Of a stretch of DNA of 64,000 nt, positions 1 through 8,544 are shown piece by piece (within the stretch, counting starts at the first letter, position 1; each line of letters begins with the position of its first letter). The DNA is from Couchioplanes azureus (lineage in GTDB: Bacteria > Actinomycetota > Actinomycetes > Mycobacteriales > Micromonosporaceae): NCBI RefSeq assembly GCF_014648355.1, contig NZ_BMQY01000001.1:372001-436000 (forward strand), in the 5' to 3' direction. Both the position numbers and the translations under genes were made by a program. The notes below the pieces were generated by a model. The model searched no databases. It saw only the letters and a program-made list of their open reading frames with translations, and was not told where the DNA came from.

Positions 1-27
1 AAGATCGGGCAGTTCTACCCGATGTGA
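1..27 (+). CDS. 3' end of an unknown upstream gene (partial)
   Basis: The first 27 bases read in frame 1 as KIGQFYPM followed by TGA. A ribosome binding site and start codon for the next gene follow 18 bases later, which fits the end of an upstream gene in the same operon. Only eight residues are visible, so no function can be assigned, and the frame itself is an inference. Confidence 0.4.
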   Translation, partial: KIGQFYPM

Positions 28-45
28 TCCGAAGGAGGGTACGGC

Positions 46-546
46 GTGGTGTCGATTCGCTCACTGCTCATGTCGGGTTCCCGCGGCCGCCTCGTCGAGG
101 TGGAGGCGCTGGCCCCGGGAAAGCGGCGCTGGCACTCGGTGGACGGCGTCATCGAGATCACCGTCGGGGGAACGCCGATCGTCACCGCCGCGGAGTGGGA
201 CGACATCGCGGATCTGTGGTCGTACGTGGCCACCCTGGTCGACCGGATGTGCGCGGGTGACCCGCAGGCCGAGACCTCCTTCCCGGACCAGCCGGTCACG
301 CTGCGGCTGGTCCGGAAGGGCGGCGCGATGATGGAGATCGCGTGCGAGACCGGCGACGAGCGGCGGAGAGCCGTCGCACCGGCGGACGAGCTGATCCGCG
401 CGCTGTGCACGGCGGGCGTCAGCTTCTTCGACAACCTCGTCCGGCTCGGGGCGCCCCCGGAGAACTACCGGTCCGCCAGGGACGTCCTGCTCAAGTGCGC
501 CGAGATGACGGGTCCAGCCACGCCGGACGGAGATGCCCGCGGCTGA
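46..546 (+). CDS. Hypothetical protein, 166 aa
   Basis: An unrecognised cytosolic protein. It starts at GTG 46 with a strong Shine-Dalgarno (GAAGGAGGG at 31-39, 6 nt spacing). There is no signal peptide or membrane helix. The sequence is a mix of charged strands and helices (WHSVDGVIEITV, VTLRLVRKGGAMMEIACE) with a helical C-terminus. It is followed by a strong stem-loop terminator, so it ends the transcription unit. Placement directly behind another gene's 3' end and the size would fit an immunity-type partner of an upstream toxin, but nothing in the sequence proves that. Confidence 0.75.
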   Translation: MVSIRSLLMSGSRGRLVEVEALAPGKRRWHSVDGVIEITVGGTPIVTAAEWDDIADLWSYVATLVDRMCAGDPQAETSFPDQPVTLRLVRKGGAMMEIACETGDERRRAVAPADELIRALCTAGVSFFDNLVRLGAPPENYRSARDVLLKCAEMTGPATPDGDARG

Positions 547-564
547 GGCCGATGGTGCTGTAGC

Positions 565-604
565 GGAGACCGCGGTGGCGTCGCATGACGCCGCCGCGGT
601 CTCC
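565..604 (+). terminator. Stem-loop terminator after the first operon
   Basis: An 18-bp stem with one mismatch (565-582 against 587-604) and a GCAT loop, starting 19 bases after the stop codon. There is no T-run, as is usual in high-GC actinomycetes. Confidence 0.75.
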
Positions 605-814
605 GTCTTCCCGCGTACCGGAAACCGGTCCCGACACGCCGGCCACCCAGTTCTCATCCCACGACGCGCGGTGCGCCGCTGCTCACGGCGGCGGCCCGGG
701 CATCCCGGCGTCCCAGGCGTCCCAACCGGCTAGGCCCGCGCCGACGCCCCGTCCGAGGATGAGGGCGCCTCGCCGCGGCGGAGCAGGCATCGAGAGGACA
801 CCAGGAGGACCTGC

Positions 815-1120
815 ATGAGCCGGACCAGCAGGACGACTCCATCGCCGGCTGCGATTATCCGCGCGTCTGCTTCTGCAAGACCCACGACGACTACCTGGCC
901 GAGCGGCCCACGGCCGCCTACCGCGACTCCGGCCCCTGGCAGAATTTTGGGCCCGTGCAGCCGGGGCGCGAAGGTCGTGGTGAACACCCGCCACGACGAC
1001 GGGGCGCTGCTGCACTTCACCACCGGCCGCACCACCTGCCTGCAGCCGTCGGGCGAGATGGACGCCACCGTCTACGGCGTCGTCGACAAGATCAAGATCA
1101 AGGACTCGCGGACCTGCTGA
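815..1120 (+). pseudogene. Frame-disrupted remnant of an I36-like secreted peptidase inhibitor
   Basis: Frame 1 from about 840 to 960 reads like the N-terminal half of the actinobacterial I36 inhibitor-like family (AGCDYPRVCF, then RPTAAYRDSGPWQNFG). From about 962 the family resemblance continues in frame 2 (GAKVVVNTRHDDGALLHF, TTCLQPSG, YGVVDKIKIKDSRTC) to TGA at 1118-1120. A good Shine-Dalgarno (AGGAGG, 803-808) precedes ATG 815, which is also in frame 2. The frame-2 ORF is therefore open throughout but reads the middle third out of phase. This looks like a pair of compensating frameshifts, or one frameshift in a gene that has also lost its signal peptide. No signal peptide is visible in any frame. 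A sequencing error at the GC-rich run near 960 is possible. Confidence 0.6.
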
Positions 1121-1151
1121 CGGACCCGGTCCGAGCGGGGCCACCTGCCAT

Positions 1152-1182
1152 CGCACCCCCGGAGACCACGACAGGGGGTGCG
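1152..1182 (+). terminator. Stem-loop terminator
   Basis: Perfect 9-bp arms (1152-1160 and 1174-1182) around a 13-nt loop, 32 bases after the I36-like remnant. It also lies between that remnant and the convergent tRNA gene. Confidence 0.55.
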
Positions 1183-1260
1183 GTGGGCCGCTGGCCTCCG
1201 AAACGTCGAAACGCGGCCCCCTGGTGTAGGGAACCGCGTCCTGACCTGCGATAACGCTAG

Positions 1261-1334
1261 TAGCGGGGACAGGATTTGAACCTGCGACCTCTGGGTTATG
1301 AGCCCAGCGAGCTACCGAGCTGCTCCACCCCGCG
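1261..1334 (-). tRNA. Initiator tRNA-fMet (CAT anticodon)
   Basis: The minus strand folds into a full cloverleaf. The anticodon loop is CTCATAA with anticodon CAT, and the anticodon stem carries the three consecutive G-C pairs (GGG/CCC) diagnostic of initiator tRNA. The T-arm GGTTCAAATCC is intact. The acceptor stem starts CGCGGGG and ends CCCCGCTA, so C1 opposes U72 unpaired, another initiator hallmark. The CCA end is not encoded. Length is 74 nt. Confidence 0.97.
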
Positions 1335-1415
1335 TCGGTTTCTCCACCCTAGCGCGAGCCCCCCGGCACCCGCAAAGCGACCCCCCGTAACGCTCACCAC
1401 ATCGCGGCTCCTCGG

Positions 1416-1475
1416 CAGCCGCCAGCACGCCAGCCGCCAGCACGCCAGCCGCCGGCACGCCAGCCGCCGGCACGG
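1416..1475. repeat. 15-bp tandem repeat, 4 copies
   Basis: Four head-to-tail 15-bp units (CAGCCGCCAGCACGC with A/G variation), followed to about 1532 by degenerate copies of the same CAGCCGCCGGC theme. The array lies between the tRNA and the terminator of the UPF0182 gene. It encodes nothing recognisable. Confidence 0.85.
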
Positions 1476-1536
1476 CACTAGCAGCCGCCGGCGCGGCGTG
1501 CCAGCGGCCGGCACGGCAACCGCCGGCGCGGCATAC

Positions 1537-1573
1537 GACAGCGGCCCGCCCGTGAGCCGGGCGGGCCGCTGTC
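1537..1573 (-). terminator. Terminator of the UPF0182 gene
   Basis: A perfect 16-bp stem (1537-1552 with 1558-1573) and a 5-nt loop, 18 bases downstream of the stop codon of the minus-strand UPF0182 gene. Confidence 0.85.
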
Positions 1574-1591
1574 CGTCGTGCCTACGTCGCG

Positions 1592-4588
1592 TCAGCCGCC
1601 GCTGGGTGTGGGAGCGGGCGCCGACGCCGGAGGTGCCGAGGCCGGGGCGGACGGCGGCGCCGAGGACCCCGCCGGGGGCGCCGCCGGGGTGCCGGCCGCC
1701 TTCTGCGCGTTCTTGAAGTTGGTCATCGCCGTGTCCAGGGCCTGCAGCGCCTGCCCGTACTTGGCGAAGTCGCCGGACTGCTGGGCTGCCTTCACGTCCG
1801 CGATGGCCTTGTCCAGGGCCGCCGCCGCCTGGGCGAGCTGCCCGGTCAGCCCCGGCGGCGAGGTGCCGCCGGCCGGCGGGGTGCCGGTGTTGCCCGGTGT
1901 CGTGGCGGGAGGCGGCTGGTTCTTGCCCTGCGCCACGAGCTGCTTGAGGCCCGCCTCGAGGTTGTCCGCCAGGACGACGTACGTGCCGCCGTCGCCGTAC
2001 GACATCAGCACCTTCTGCAGCAGCGGCACGGCGTCCTGCTGCCCGCTCTTCACGTACACCGGTTCGACGTAGAGCATGCCGTCGCCGACCGGTAGCGAGA
2101 TCAGGTTGCCGTACAGCACCTGGGACTGGTTGCTGTTGGACAACAGGGTGAGCTCGGATCTCACCGTGGCGTTGTTGGTCATCCGCTGGTGGACCTGCAC
2201 CGGTCCCTGGATGGCCGTCTGGTCCGGCAGTTCGAGCACTTCCAGCTTCGGTTCGCCGTCCACGTACGACCCGGAGATCAGGGCGGCGAGGTTGTCCCGG
2301 CCGTTCGGCGTGACCGCCGAGGTGAGCTGGAAGCGGGTGCCGTCCTGCCCGGGCAGCTGCACGTTGAGGTAGTAGGGCGGCTGCTTGACCGGCTGGTCCG
2401 GGTTGTCCGGCGCGTTCGGCACCTGCCAGAAGTCCTGGCCGGAGAAGTACGTCGCCGGATCGGTCACGTGGAACCGGGCCAGCAGGTTGCGCTGCACCTT
2501 GAACATGTCCGCGGGGTAGCGGAAGTGCGCCTGCAGCGCCGCCGGCGTCTGCGCCTTCGGCGTGATGAGCTTGCCGCCGAACGCCTGGTTCCACGCCTTG
2601 AGGATCGGGTCCTTGTCGTCGAACTCGTAGAGCGTGACGGTGCCGTCGTACGCGTCGACGGTCGCCTTGACCGCGTTGCGCATGTAGTTGATGTTGTCGC
2701 GGGCGAGCGCGAACGTGCCCCGGTTGGTGAGCTCGTCCTGCGTCTCCTCCTGCAGGTTGATCCGCTGGGCGTAGGGGTACGTCGCCGCGGTCGTGTACCC
2801 GTCGAGGATCCACTTGATCCGCCCGTCGACCACGGCCGGGTACGGGTCGCCGTCGATGGTCAGGAACGGCGCGACCTTCTCCACCCGCGAGCGGGGGTCC
2901 CGGACGTACATCAGCCGCGACGAGTCGTTCACCGCGTCCGAGAGCAGGAAGTTGCTCTCGGTGTTCTTGATCGCGAAGACGAGCCGGCGGAAGAAGGAGC
3001 CGATCGGCACACCGCCCTCGCCGGCGTACGTGTAGCGCTCCTCGGCGTTCTTGTCGTTCGGCTGCGGCCGGTCGAACTCGACCTTCCGCGTGTCGTCGGT
3101 CTGCCCGACGATCGCATACTCGGTGGACTGCTCGCCGAAGTAGATCCGCGGCTGGTCGACCTTGATCTGCTCGGTGTCCGAGGCGCAGCCGGGCTGCTGG
3201 TCGTCGCCGAGGAACCCGGAGACGAAGTAGGGCAGGCCGCCACAGACCACCCGGTTGGCGGGCGCGGCGACCATCCCGTACCCGTGGGTGAAGACCGTGT
3301 GCCGGTTCAGCCAGTTCTGCTGCTGCTCGGTCAGCGCCTGGTCGTTGATCTCCCGGACGCCGACGACGTAGTCCTGGGTCTTGTCGGCGACGGTGTAGCG
3401 GTCGACGTCCAGCTTGGGGCCGAAGTCGTAGAAGCCGCGCACCTGCTGCTGCTGGGTGTACGCCTGGGACACCAGCTGCGGGTCGATGAGGCGCACCGCC
3501 TGGGCGCTCGGGTTGTCGGCCAGCGTGGCCGGCGGCACGGTGCTGGCCGCCGCGTAGGGCCGCACCTCCGTGGCGCTGAGCCCGAACGCGGCCCGGGTGG
3601 CCTCGATCGAGCGCTTGATGTAGGGCGCTTCCTTGTCCGCCAGGCTCGGCTGGACCTGGAAATTCTGCACGGCCAGCGGGTAGATGCCGCCGATCGCCAC
3701 CGCGGAGATCGCCAGCAGCGCCAGCGAGACGCCGGGCCAGACCAGGTTCCGCATGACGGCGTTGGAGAACACGATGATCGCGATGGCCACCACGATCGAG
3801 ATGTACGCCAGGATCTCCTTGGCCGGCAGGAGCGCGTTCACGTCGGTGTAGCCGGCGCCGTAGAGGCCGGGCGAGACGTGCTGCTCCAGCAGCAGCGCGC
3901 GCCGGTCGAGGATGTAGGCGACCGCCTTGAGCAGCACGAAGATCGCCACCAGGGTGGTCAGGTGGGCGCGCGCCGCCGAGGTCATCCGGTCACCGACGCC
4001 CTGCAGCCGCACGCCGCCGAAGATGTAGTGCACGGCGAGCGCGCCGATCACCGACAGCACGACCGCGGTGAAGCCCACCCCGAGCAGATAGCGCATCAGC
4101 GGGTAGTCGAAGACGTAGAAGCCCACGTCCACGTTGAACTGCGGATCCCGCACCCCGAACGACTGGGAGTTCTGGAAGAGCATCCAGTCCTTCCAGCGGC
4201 CCTGGGCGGAGAGGCCCGCGAAGAAGCCGATGACCACCGCGACCACGGTGATCCAGGTGCCCAGGCGCGGCTGGATCACCATGCGGTAGCGCTCGAGGGT
4301 CGCCTGCTCGGCCGAGTGCGGGCGCAGCAGCGGGCGCAGCCGGTAGGCGAGGTAGAGGTTCGCCGCGAGGATCAGCGCCATGGCGAGACCGATCGCGAGG
4401 AAGAGCAGGAGGCGGGTCAGCAGGACGCCGGAGTAGACACCCGTGAAGTCGACCTCGTCGAACCACAGGTAGTCGGTATACGCGTCGATGCCCCAGCCCA
4501 GCAACGTGAAAAGGAGGAAAACCCCGACGAGGACGCCGACGGTCACGCGACCGCGCCGGCTCATCCTCGGCAGAGGACTGTTACGCAT
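1592..4588 (-). CDS. UPF0182 family membrane protein
   Basis: A very large integral membrane protein of unknown biochemical function (UPF0182/COG1615), widespread in actinobacteria. The N-terminal third carries about seven hydrophobic helices (for example VTVGVLVGVFLLFTLLGWG and LLLFLAIGLAMALILAANLY). The long remainder is a soluble, probably extracytoplasmic region with the family-typical YAAASTVPP and TYFSGQDFWQVP stretches. The C-terminus is a Pro/Ala/Ser-rich tail after a short helical segment (QAAAALDKAIADVKAAQQSGDF). The start is taken at ATG 4588 (MRNSPLP); GTG 4606 is an in-frame alternative. It lies 86 bases downstream of the PDZ/Lon-like protease gene on the same strand, as in M. 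tuberculosis Rv3193c-Rv3194c. The nearby pairing with membrane proteases hints at envelope protein quality control; that is inference. Confidence 0.93.
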   Translation of the reverse strand: MRNSPLPRMSRRGRVTVGVLVGVFLLFTLLGWGIDAYTDYLWFDEVDFTGVYSGVLLTRLLLFLAIGLAMALILAANLYLAYRLRPLLRPHSAEQATLERYRMVIQPRLGTWITVVAVVIGFFAGLSAQGRWKDWMLFQNSQSFGVRDPQFNVDVGFYVFDYPLMRYLLGVGFTAVVLSVIGALAVHYIFGGVRLQGVGDRMTSAARAHLTTLVAIFVLLKAVAYILDRRALLLEQHVSPGLYGAGYTDVNALLPAKEILAYISIVVAIAIIVFSNAVMRNLVWPGVSLALLAISAVAIGGIYPLAVQNFQVQPSLADKEAPYIKRSIEATRAAFGLSATEVRPYAAASTVPPATLADNPSAQAVRLIDPQLVSQAYTQQQQVRGFYDFGPKLDVDRYTVADKTQDYVVGVREINDQALTEQQQNWLNRHTVFTHGYGMVAAPANRVVCGGLPYFVSGFLGDDQQPGCASDTEQIKVDQPRIYFGEQSTEYAIVGQTDDTRKVEFDRPQPNDKNAEERYTYAGEGGVPIGSFFRRLVFAIKNTESNFLLSDAVNDSSRLMYVRDPRSRVEKVAPFLTIDGDPYPAVVDGRIKWILDGYTTAATYPYAQRINLQEETQDELTNRGTFALARDNINYMRNAVKATVDAYDGTVTLYEFDDKDPILKAWNQAFGGKLITPKAQTPAALQAHFRYPADMFKVQRNLLARFHVTDPATYFSGQDFWQVPNAPDNPDQPVKQPPYYLNVQLPGQDGTRFQLTSAVTPNGRDNLAALISGSYVDGEPKLEVLELPDQTAIQGPVQVHQRMTNNATVRSELTLLSNSNQSQVLYGNLISLPVGDGMLYVEPVYVKSGQQDAVPLLQKVLMSYGDGGTYVVLADNLEAGLKQLVAQGKNQPPPATTPGNTGTPPAGGTSPPGLTGQLAQAAAALDKAIADVKAAQQSGDFAKYGQALQALDTAMTNFKNAQKAAGTPAAPPAGSSAPPSAPASAPPASAPAPTPSGG

Positions 4589-4674
4589 GACCAACGTGAA
4601 CCCCACAAAAGTCTCAGGACCGGTTCTTCACTCTAGGGTGCGGGGCCGTTCGGCTCCGGGTGGCTGTGGATATC

Positions 4675-5703
4675 TCATGACGCGGTGCACGGCCGGGGCG
4701 TACCCCCGGAGATGAAAGCCTGCAGCGCGGCCAGCGCGTCGTCGACCGTGGCGACCCGGGCCATGGGCAGGCCCGGCACGGCGTTGCGCAGCGCCTCGGC
4801 GCAGTTGTCGGCCGGCACCAGGAAGAGCTGCGCACCCGCGTCCTTGGCGCCGACGAGCTTCTGCGGGATGCCGCCGATCGGTCCCACGCCGCCCTCGTCG
4901 TCGATCGTGCCCGTACCCGCGATGATCTTGCCGCCCGTGAGGTCCTCGGGCTTGAGCTTGTCGATGATGCCGAGGGTGAACATCAGCCCGGCGCTGGGGC
5001 CGCCGATCTCGTCGAGGTCGATGCTGACCGTGAAGGGATGCGGCTGCTTCTTGTCGATCGACACGCCGATGCGCGGCGTGTCGTCGCCGTCGGCGGTCTT
5101 CGTGGTGATCCGGGCGGTGCCGGGCTTGCCCGCCCGGGTGTAGGCGATCGTCAGCGCGGTGCCGGCGGGCTTGGCCTGCACCAGCTCGGTGAGCTTGTCC
5201 GGGCTGGTCACCGGGGCGCCGTCGACCGCGGTGATCACGTCGTCCTTGCGCAGCAGCCCGGCGGAGGCGCCGCCCGCGACCACGTCGGCCACGAAGACCT
5301 GCACGGGATAGCCGAGCTTACGCAGCGCGACCGTCACGGCACTGCTCTGCGAGGACTTGAACTCCTCGGCGTTCTGCTGCTCGACCTGCTGTTCGCTGCG
5401 GTTCGGCGGATAGATGAGGTCGCGAGGCACCACGGCCTGCTCGTCGCTGAACCAGCCGCGGATCGCCCAGACGAGCTCGACGCCGGGCTGGACCCCTACG
5501 GTGGTCAGCCGGAGCTGACCCGTGCTGGCCGAGGTCTGCGCCTTCGTCACCTGAATGACCTCTTTGCCGTTGTCCGAGCCGAGCGTGTTGACGGTCGGAC
5601 CGGGCTTGAGCACCACGTACGGCAGGGGAAAGGCCATGACTCCGACTGCCAGCAGTGCGGTGATCAGGGCGCCGAGGATGACCGTGACACCGCGACGTCT
5701 CAT
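4675..5703 (-). CDS. PDZ-domain Lon-like serine protease (YlbL family)
   Basis: A membrane-anchored protease of 342 aa. Residues 6-26 form an N-terminal signal anchor. A PDZ domain covers about 135-205 (VFVADVVAGGASAGLLRKDDVITAVDG). The C-terminal Lon (S16) proteolytic domain holds the catalytic Ser237 in GGPSAGL and Lys282 in GGIPQK. There is no AAA+ ATPase part, which is normal for this family. The start is ATG 5703. The gene is divergent from the DUF2342 zincin gene with a 90-bp spacer and is followed by UPF0182, an arrangement conserved in actinobacteria. A role in processing membrane or secreted proteins is likely from the family (B. subtilis YlbL acts in division control), but substrates here are unknown. 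Confidence 0.94.
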   Translation of the reverse strand: MRRRGVTVILGALITALLAVGVMAFPLPYVVLKPGPTVNTLGSDNGKEVIQVTKAQTSASTGQLRLTTVGVQPGVELVWAIRGWFSDEQAVVPRDLIYPPNRSEQQVEQQNAEEFKSSQSSAVTVALRKLGYPVQVFVADVVAGGASAGLLRKDDVITAVDGAPVTSPDKLTELVQAKPAGTALTIAYTRAGKPGTARITTKTADGDDTPRIGVSIDKKQPHPFTVSIDLDEIGGPSAGLMFTLGIIDKLKPEDLTGGKIIAGTGTIDDEGGVGPIGGIPQKLVGAKDAGAQLFLVPADNCAEALRNAVPGLPMARVATVDDALAALQAFISGGTPRPCTAS

Positions 5704-5780
5704 GCGCGTGACCGTACCAACCGACCCTGAGTTCTCTCTGAGCTGACACCGGCAACGGTCACGACCGGGCCGGACGCGCG

Positions 5781-5786
5781 TACCGT
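5781..5786 (+). promoter_or_regulatory. -10 box of a leaderless promoter
   Basis: TACCGT ends 7 nt before GTG 5794, so transcription would begin at or next to the start codon. No Shine-Dalgarno is present. Confidence 0.5.
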
Positions 5787-5793
5787 TGGGGAC

Positions 5794-7038
5794 GTGCCTG
5801 ATATCCCGTTCGGCTTCAGCCTGCCGGGCGCCCAGCCGCCCGATCCCTCCGACCCGCAGCAGATGCAGCAGTTCATGAATCAGCTGCAGCAGATGTTCGC
5901 CGCGCCCGGAAGTGGCCCGGTCAACTGGGATCTGGCCCGCCAGGTGGCGGCCAGCCAGCTGAGCGCGACCGGCGACCCCTCGGTGAACATGTACGAGCAC
6001 AATGCGGTCTCCGAGGCCCTGCGCCTCGCCGACCTGTGGCTCGACCCGACCTCCTCGCTGCCCTCCGGCGTGCGCGACGCGACGGCCTGGAACAGGAACG
6101 AGTGGGTCTACAACACCCTCGACGTGTGGAAGAAGCTGTGCGACCCGATCGCGGGTCGCATGGTGGGCGCCATGGGCGACCTCGTCCCGGAGGAGGCCCG
6201 CGCCCAGCTCGGCCCGATGCAGTCGATGGTGGCGACCCTCGGCGGGGCGCTCTTCGGCGGCCAGCTCGGCCAGGCCCTGGGCCAGCTCGCGGCGGAGGTG
6301 CTGTCGGCCGGCGACATCGGCCTGCCGCTGGGCCCGGCGGGCACGGCCGCGCTCGTCCCGTCCAACATCAAGACCTACGGCGACGGCCTGGAGATCCCCG
6401 AGGACCAGGTCAGGCTGTATGTCGCGCTGCGCGAGGCGGCGCACCAGAGGCTGTTCCAGCACGTCCCGTGGCTGCGCGCGCACGTGCTCAGCGCCGTGGA
6501 GACGTACGCCAACGGCATCACCGTCAACCGCGAGGCGATCGAGGAGGCGATGAGCCGGGTCGATCCCTCCGACCCCGAGTCCATGCAGGCCATGGCGCTG
6601 GAGGGCATCTTCACCCCGGAGGACACCCCGCAGCAGAAGGCCAGCCTGGCCCGGCTGGAGACGGCCCTGGCGCTGATCGAGGGCTGGGTCGGCCACGTCG
6701 TCGACAGCGCGGCCGGCGACCGGCTCCCGTCGGTGGCCGCGCTCAGCGAGGCGTTCCGCCGCCGCCGCGCCGCGGGCGGTCCGGCCGAGCAGACCTTCGC
6801 CGCCCTGGTCGGCCTGGAGCTGCGCCCGCGCCGGCTGCGCGAGGCGGGCGCGCTGTGGACGGCGGTGACCGAGGCGCGCGGCGTGCAGGGTCGCGACGCG
6901 CTGTGGGACCACCCCGACCTGCTGCCGACGGACGAGGACTTCGCCGACCCGGAGAAGTTCGCCCGCAGTCAGCTGAACTGGGACATTTCGGAGCTGGAAA
7001 ACCTCGGCAAGGACGACGAACCCGGATCAAATTCATGA
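5794..7038 (+). CDS. Zinc-dependent metalloprotease, DUF2342/zincin_2 family
   Basis: A 414-aa putative hydrolase of the DUF2342 (TIGR03624) family. The zincin-like motif is EAAHQRLFQH, with His217 and His223 as probable zinc ligands. The following helix ALIEGWVGHVVD is also family-typical. The N-terminus is Gln/Pro-rich (PPDPSDPQQMQQFMNQLQQM), and there is no signal peptide. It is divergent from the YlbL-type protease and matches the Rv3195 position in the conserved block. The GTG start lies 7 nt after a TANNNT box, so the mRNA is probably leaderless. The substrate is unknown. Confidence 0.92.
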   Translation: MPDIPFGFSLPGAQPPDPSDPQQMQQFMNQLQQMFAAPGSGPVNWDLARQVAASQLSATGDPSVNMYEHNAVSEALRLADLWLDPTSSLPSGVRDATAWNRNEWVYNTLDVWKKLCDPIAGRMVGAMGDLVPEEARAQLGPMQSMVATLGGALFGGQLGQALGQLAAEVLSAGDIGLPLGPAGTAALVPSNIKTYGDGLEIPEDQVRLYVALREAAHQRLFQHVPWLRAHVLSAVETYANGITVNREAIEEAMSRVDPSDPESMQAMALEGIFTPEDTPQQKASLARLETALALIEGWVGHVVDSAAGDRLPSVAALSEAFRRRRAAGGPAEQTFAALVGLELRPRRLREAGALWTAVTEARGVQGRDALWDHPDLLPTDEDFADPEKFARSQLNWDISELENLGKDDEPGSNS

Positions 7039-7182
7039 TGTCGTAGCCGGGTGGGTGGTGCGGACCGTCGCTCCCGCCGAGGCCGGGCCCGGAGATCCAG
7101 TCGCCTGGCGGCTCCTGAACGGATCCCCGGACCCTTCATTCTGCGTGAGCGGCGGCCCGCCCACCCCAGGCGGTGGTCCGGG

Positions 7183-7779
7183 TCATCCGCCCAGGAGCGC
7201 CCGGGTGTTCTCCCAGCCTTCGAGGGCGGGGTCGAGCGCGGCGAGGTCGGCCGGGCCGCGCAGGCGCCGCCATTCCGGCGTCGATTCCACGAGGCTGGGC
7301 TGCGGGGCGTGCCGCCGCAGCCCCATCGGGCTGGCCGAGTCCAGGTCCGTGTCCGCCAGCCAGCCGGGCACCGGAAGCGTCGCGGCGACCCCCAGCACGC
7401 CGGCGCCCGCCCCCGTGGGCGCCACGGCGACCGGCTTACCACCCAACGGCCGCAGCAACTTGCCCAGGATCATGCCCGGCACATCCGCGGCATCGGCGGC
7501 AAGCACCGCCGCCTGCTCGAACCCGTCCTTCTCCGCGGCGGCGAACACCGGCCGGACGGTCGCGGTGGGCACCTCGTAGATCGCCATGCCGGGCCAGGCG
7601 ATCTCCCGAGCCAGCGGCAGATCCCCGGCGGTCGCGGCGATCGCGGGCTCGGCCTGCGCCAGACGAGCCAGCAGGTCGACCACATCCTCGGCCAGCGCGG
7701 TACGCCACGCCGCCCGGTCGACACCGGGCGGACTCCACACCACCGGGGTCAGCAACGCCACCACGACTCGTCTGGTCAC
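7183..7779 (-). CDS. MobA/DUF2064-like nucleotidyltransferase-fold protein
   Basis: A 198-aa cytosolic protein. The N-terminal strand VVVALLTPV, the later stretch FEQAAVLAADAADVPGMILG (a D-x-D-like Asp cluster followed by a proline) and the closing LRRHAP resemble small glycosyltransferase-A or MobA/CofC/DUF2064-type nucleotidyltransferases. The usual glycine-rich nucleotide loop is not obvious at the N-terminus, so activity is uncertain. The start is GTG 7779, with TAACGT at 7787-7792 seven bases upstream (leaderless pattern). It is convergent with the DUF2342 gene. Confidence 0.75.
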   Translation of the reverse strand: MTRRVVVALLTPVVWSPPGVDRAAWRTALAEDVVDLLARLAQAEPAIAATAGDLPLAREIAWPGMAIYEVPTATVRPVFAAAEKDGFEQAAVLAADAADVPGMILGKLLRPLGGKPVAVAPTGAGAGVLGVAATLPVPGWLADTDLDSASPMGLRRHAPQPSLVESTPEWRRLRGPADLAALDPALEGWENTRALLGG

Positions 7780-7786
7780 GCTGTGA

Positions 7787-7792
7787 ACGTTA
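7787..7792 (-). promoter_or_regulatory. -10 box of a leaderless promoter
   Basis: On the minus strand TAACGT ends 7 nt before the GTG start of the MobA-like gene. Confidence 0.45.
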
Positions 7793-7853
7793 GCGACCCG
7801 CGTACTTCTCAGCCTCCACCGAGACCCGGGCGACCTGCATCTCCAGCCCCCAC

Positions 7854-7919
7854 CGACCTTGCGCCCGCCTGCTTTCGAGCTCCCAGCGACCTAGCGCCCG
7901 CCTGCTCTCGAACTCCCAC
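7854..7919. repeat. 33-bp direct repeat, 2 copies
   Basis: Two adjacent 33-bp units (7854-7886, 7887-7919) differing at a few positions, each containing GCGCCCGCCTGCT. They lie in the 210-bp gap between the DUF45 gene end and the start of the MobA-like gene. Confidence 0.8.
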
Positions 7920-7989
7920 CGCTACCGGGCCGCCCTGCATCGAGCGCCTGTCGCGACCCAGGATCCGCCTTCTCCCGGGCGCGACGGGG

Positions 7990-8520
7990 TCAGTCCGCGA
8001 GCACGAGGCCCGTGGCGGCGGAGATGCCCTCCAGGTATCCGCGGGCCCGTTCGGCCTTGGGGTAGCGGCTGACCAGCTCCCAGAACGCGGCGTTGTGGCT
8101 GGGCACGACCAGATGGGCCAGCTCGTGCAGCAGCACGTAGTCGATCACCCAGTCCGGCATCTCCTGGATGCGGTGCGAGATGCGGATCGTGCCGTCGTCG
8201 GGCGTACAGGATCCCCAGCGGCCGTTCTGGTTGGTCACCCAGCGCACGCTCACCGGGTTGACGTCGCGGGCGTGGTCACTCAGATACCGAGCGATCAGCT
8301 TGTGCGCCCGCCCGAGCAGCTCGTTGTCCGTATGCCGGACGCGCTCCTCCCGGGCGGCAAGCCGGGCGAGCATCCGCGCGACCCACTCGGTCTCCTCCGC
8401 CCGGGAGAACCGGTCGGGGATGAGGACGACAACCCGCTCGCCCTCGCGATACGCGGACACCGTGCGACGACGGCGCTGGCTGCGCCGCACTTCGACGACA
8501 GGCTTGCGCGTCCTCGCCAT
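7990..8520 (-). CDS. DUF45/YgjP-type metal-dependent hydrolase
   Basis: A protein of about 176 aa with the classic zinc peptidase motif HELAH (residues 133-137 if counted from the upstream GTG) and a downstream His (PSHNAAFW). This places it in the YgjP/DUF45 (M48-like, WLM-type) family. The fold markers RWGSC and ISHRIQEMPDWVIDYVLLHELAH are all present. It is cytosolic, with a basic N-terminus (RRSQRRRR). ATG 8520 and GTG 8523 are adjacent start options. A TANNNT box (TAGTCT, 8539-8544) suggests a very short 5' leader. It sits in the conserved block between the MobA-like and DUF5679/ThiF genes. Confidence 0.93.
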   Translation of the reverse strand: MARTRKPVVEVRRSQRRRRTVSAYREGERVVVLIPDRFSRAEETEWVARMLARLAAREERVRHTDNELLGRAHKLIARYLSDHARDVNPVSVRWVTNQNGRWGSCTPDDGTIRISHRIQEMPDWVIDYVLLHELAHLVVPSHNAAFWELVSRYPKAERARGYLEGISAATGLVLAD

Positions 8521-8544
8521 CACCGGCTCGCGCGGCCCAGACTA

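Noticed and set aside
2189..4636. 815-aa plus-strand frame opposite UPF0182
   Set aside because: Composition is Arg/Val/Asp/Leu-rich shadow of the GC-biased minus-strand gene; no domain or start signal.
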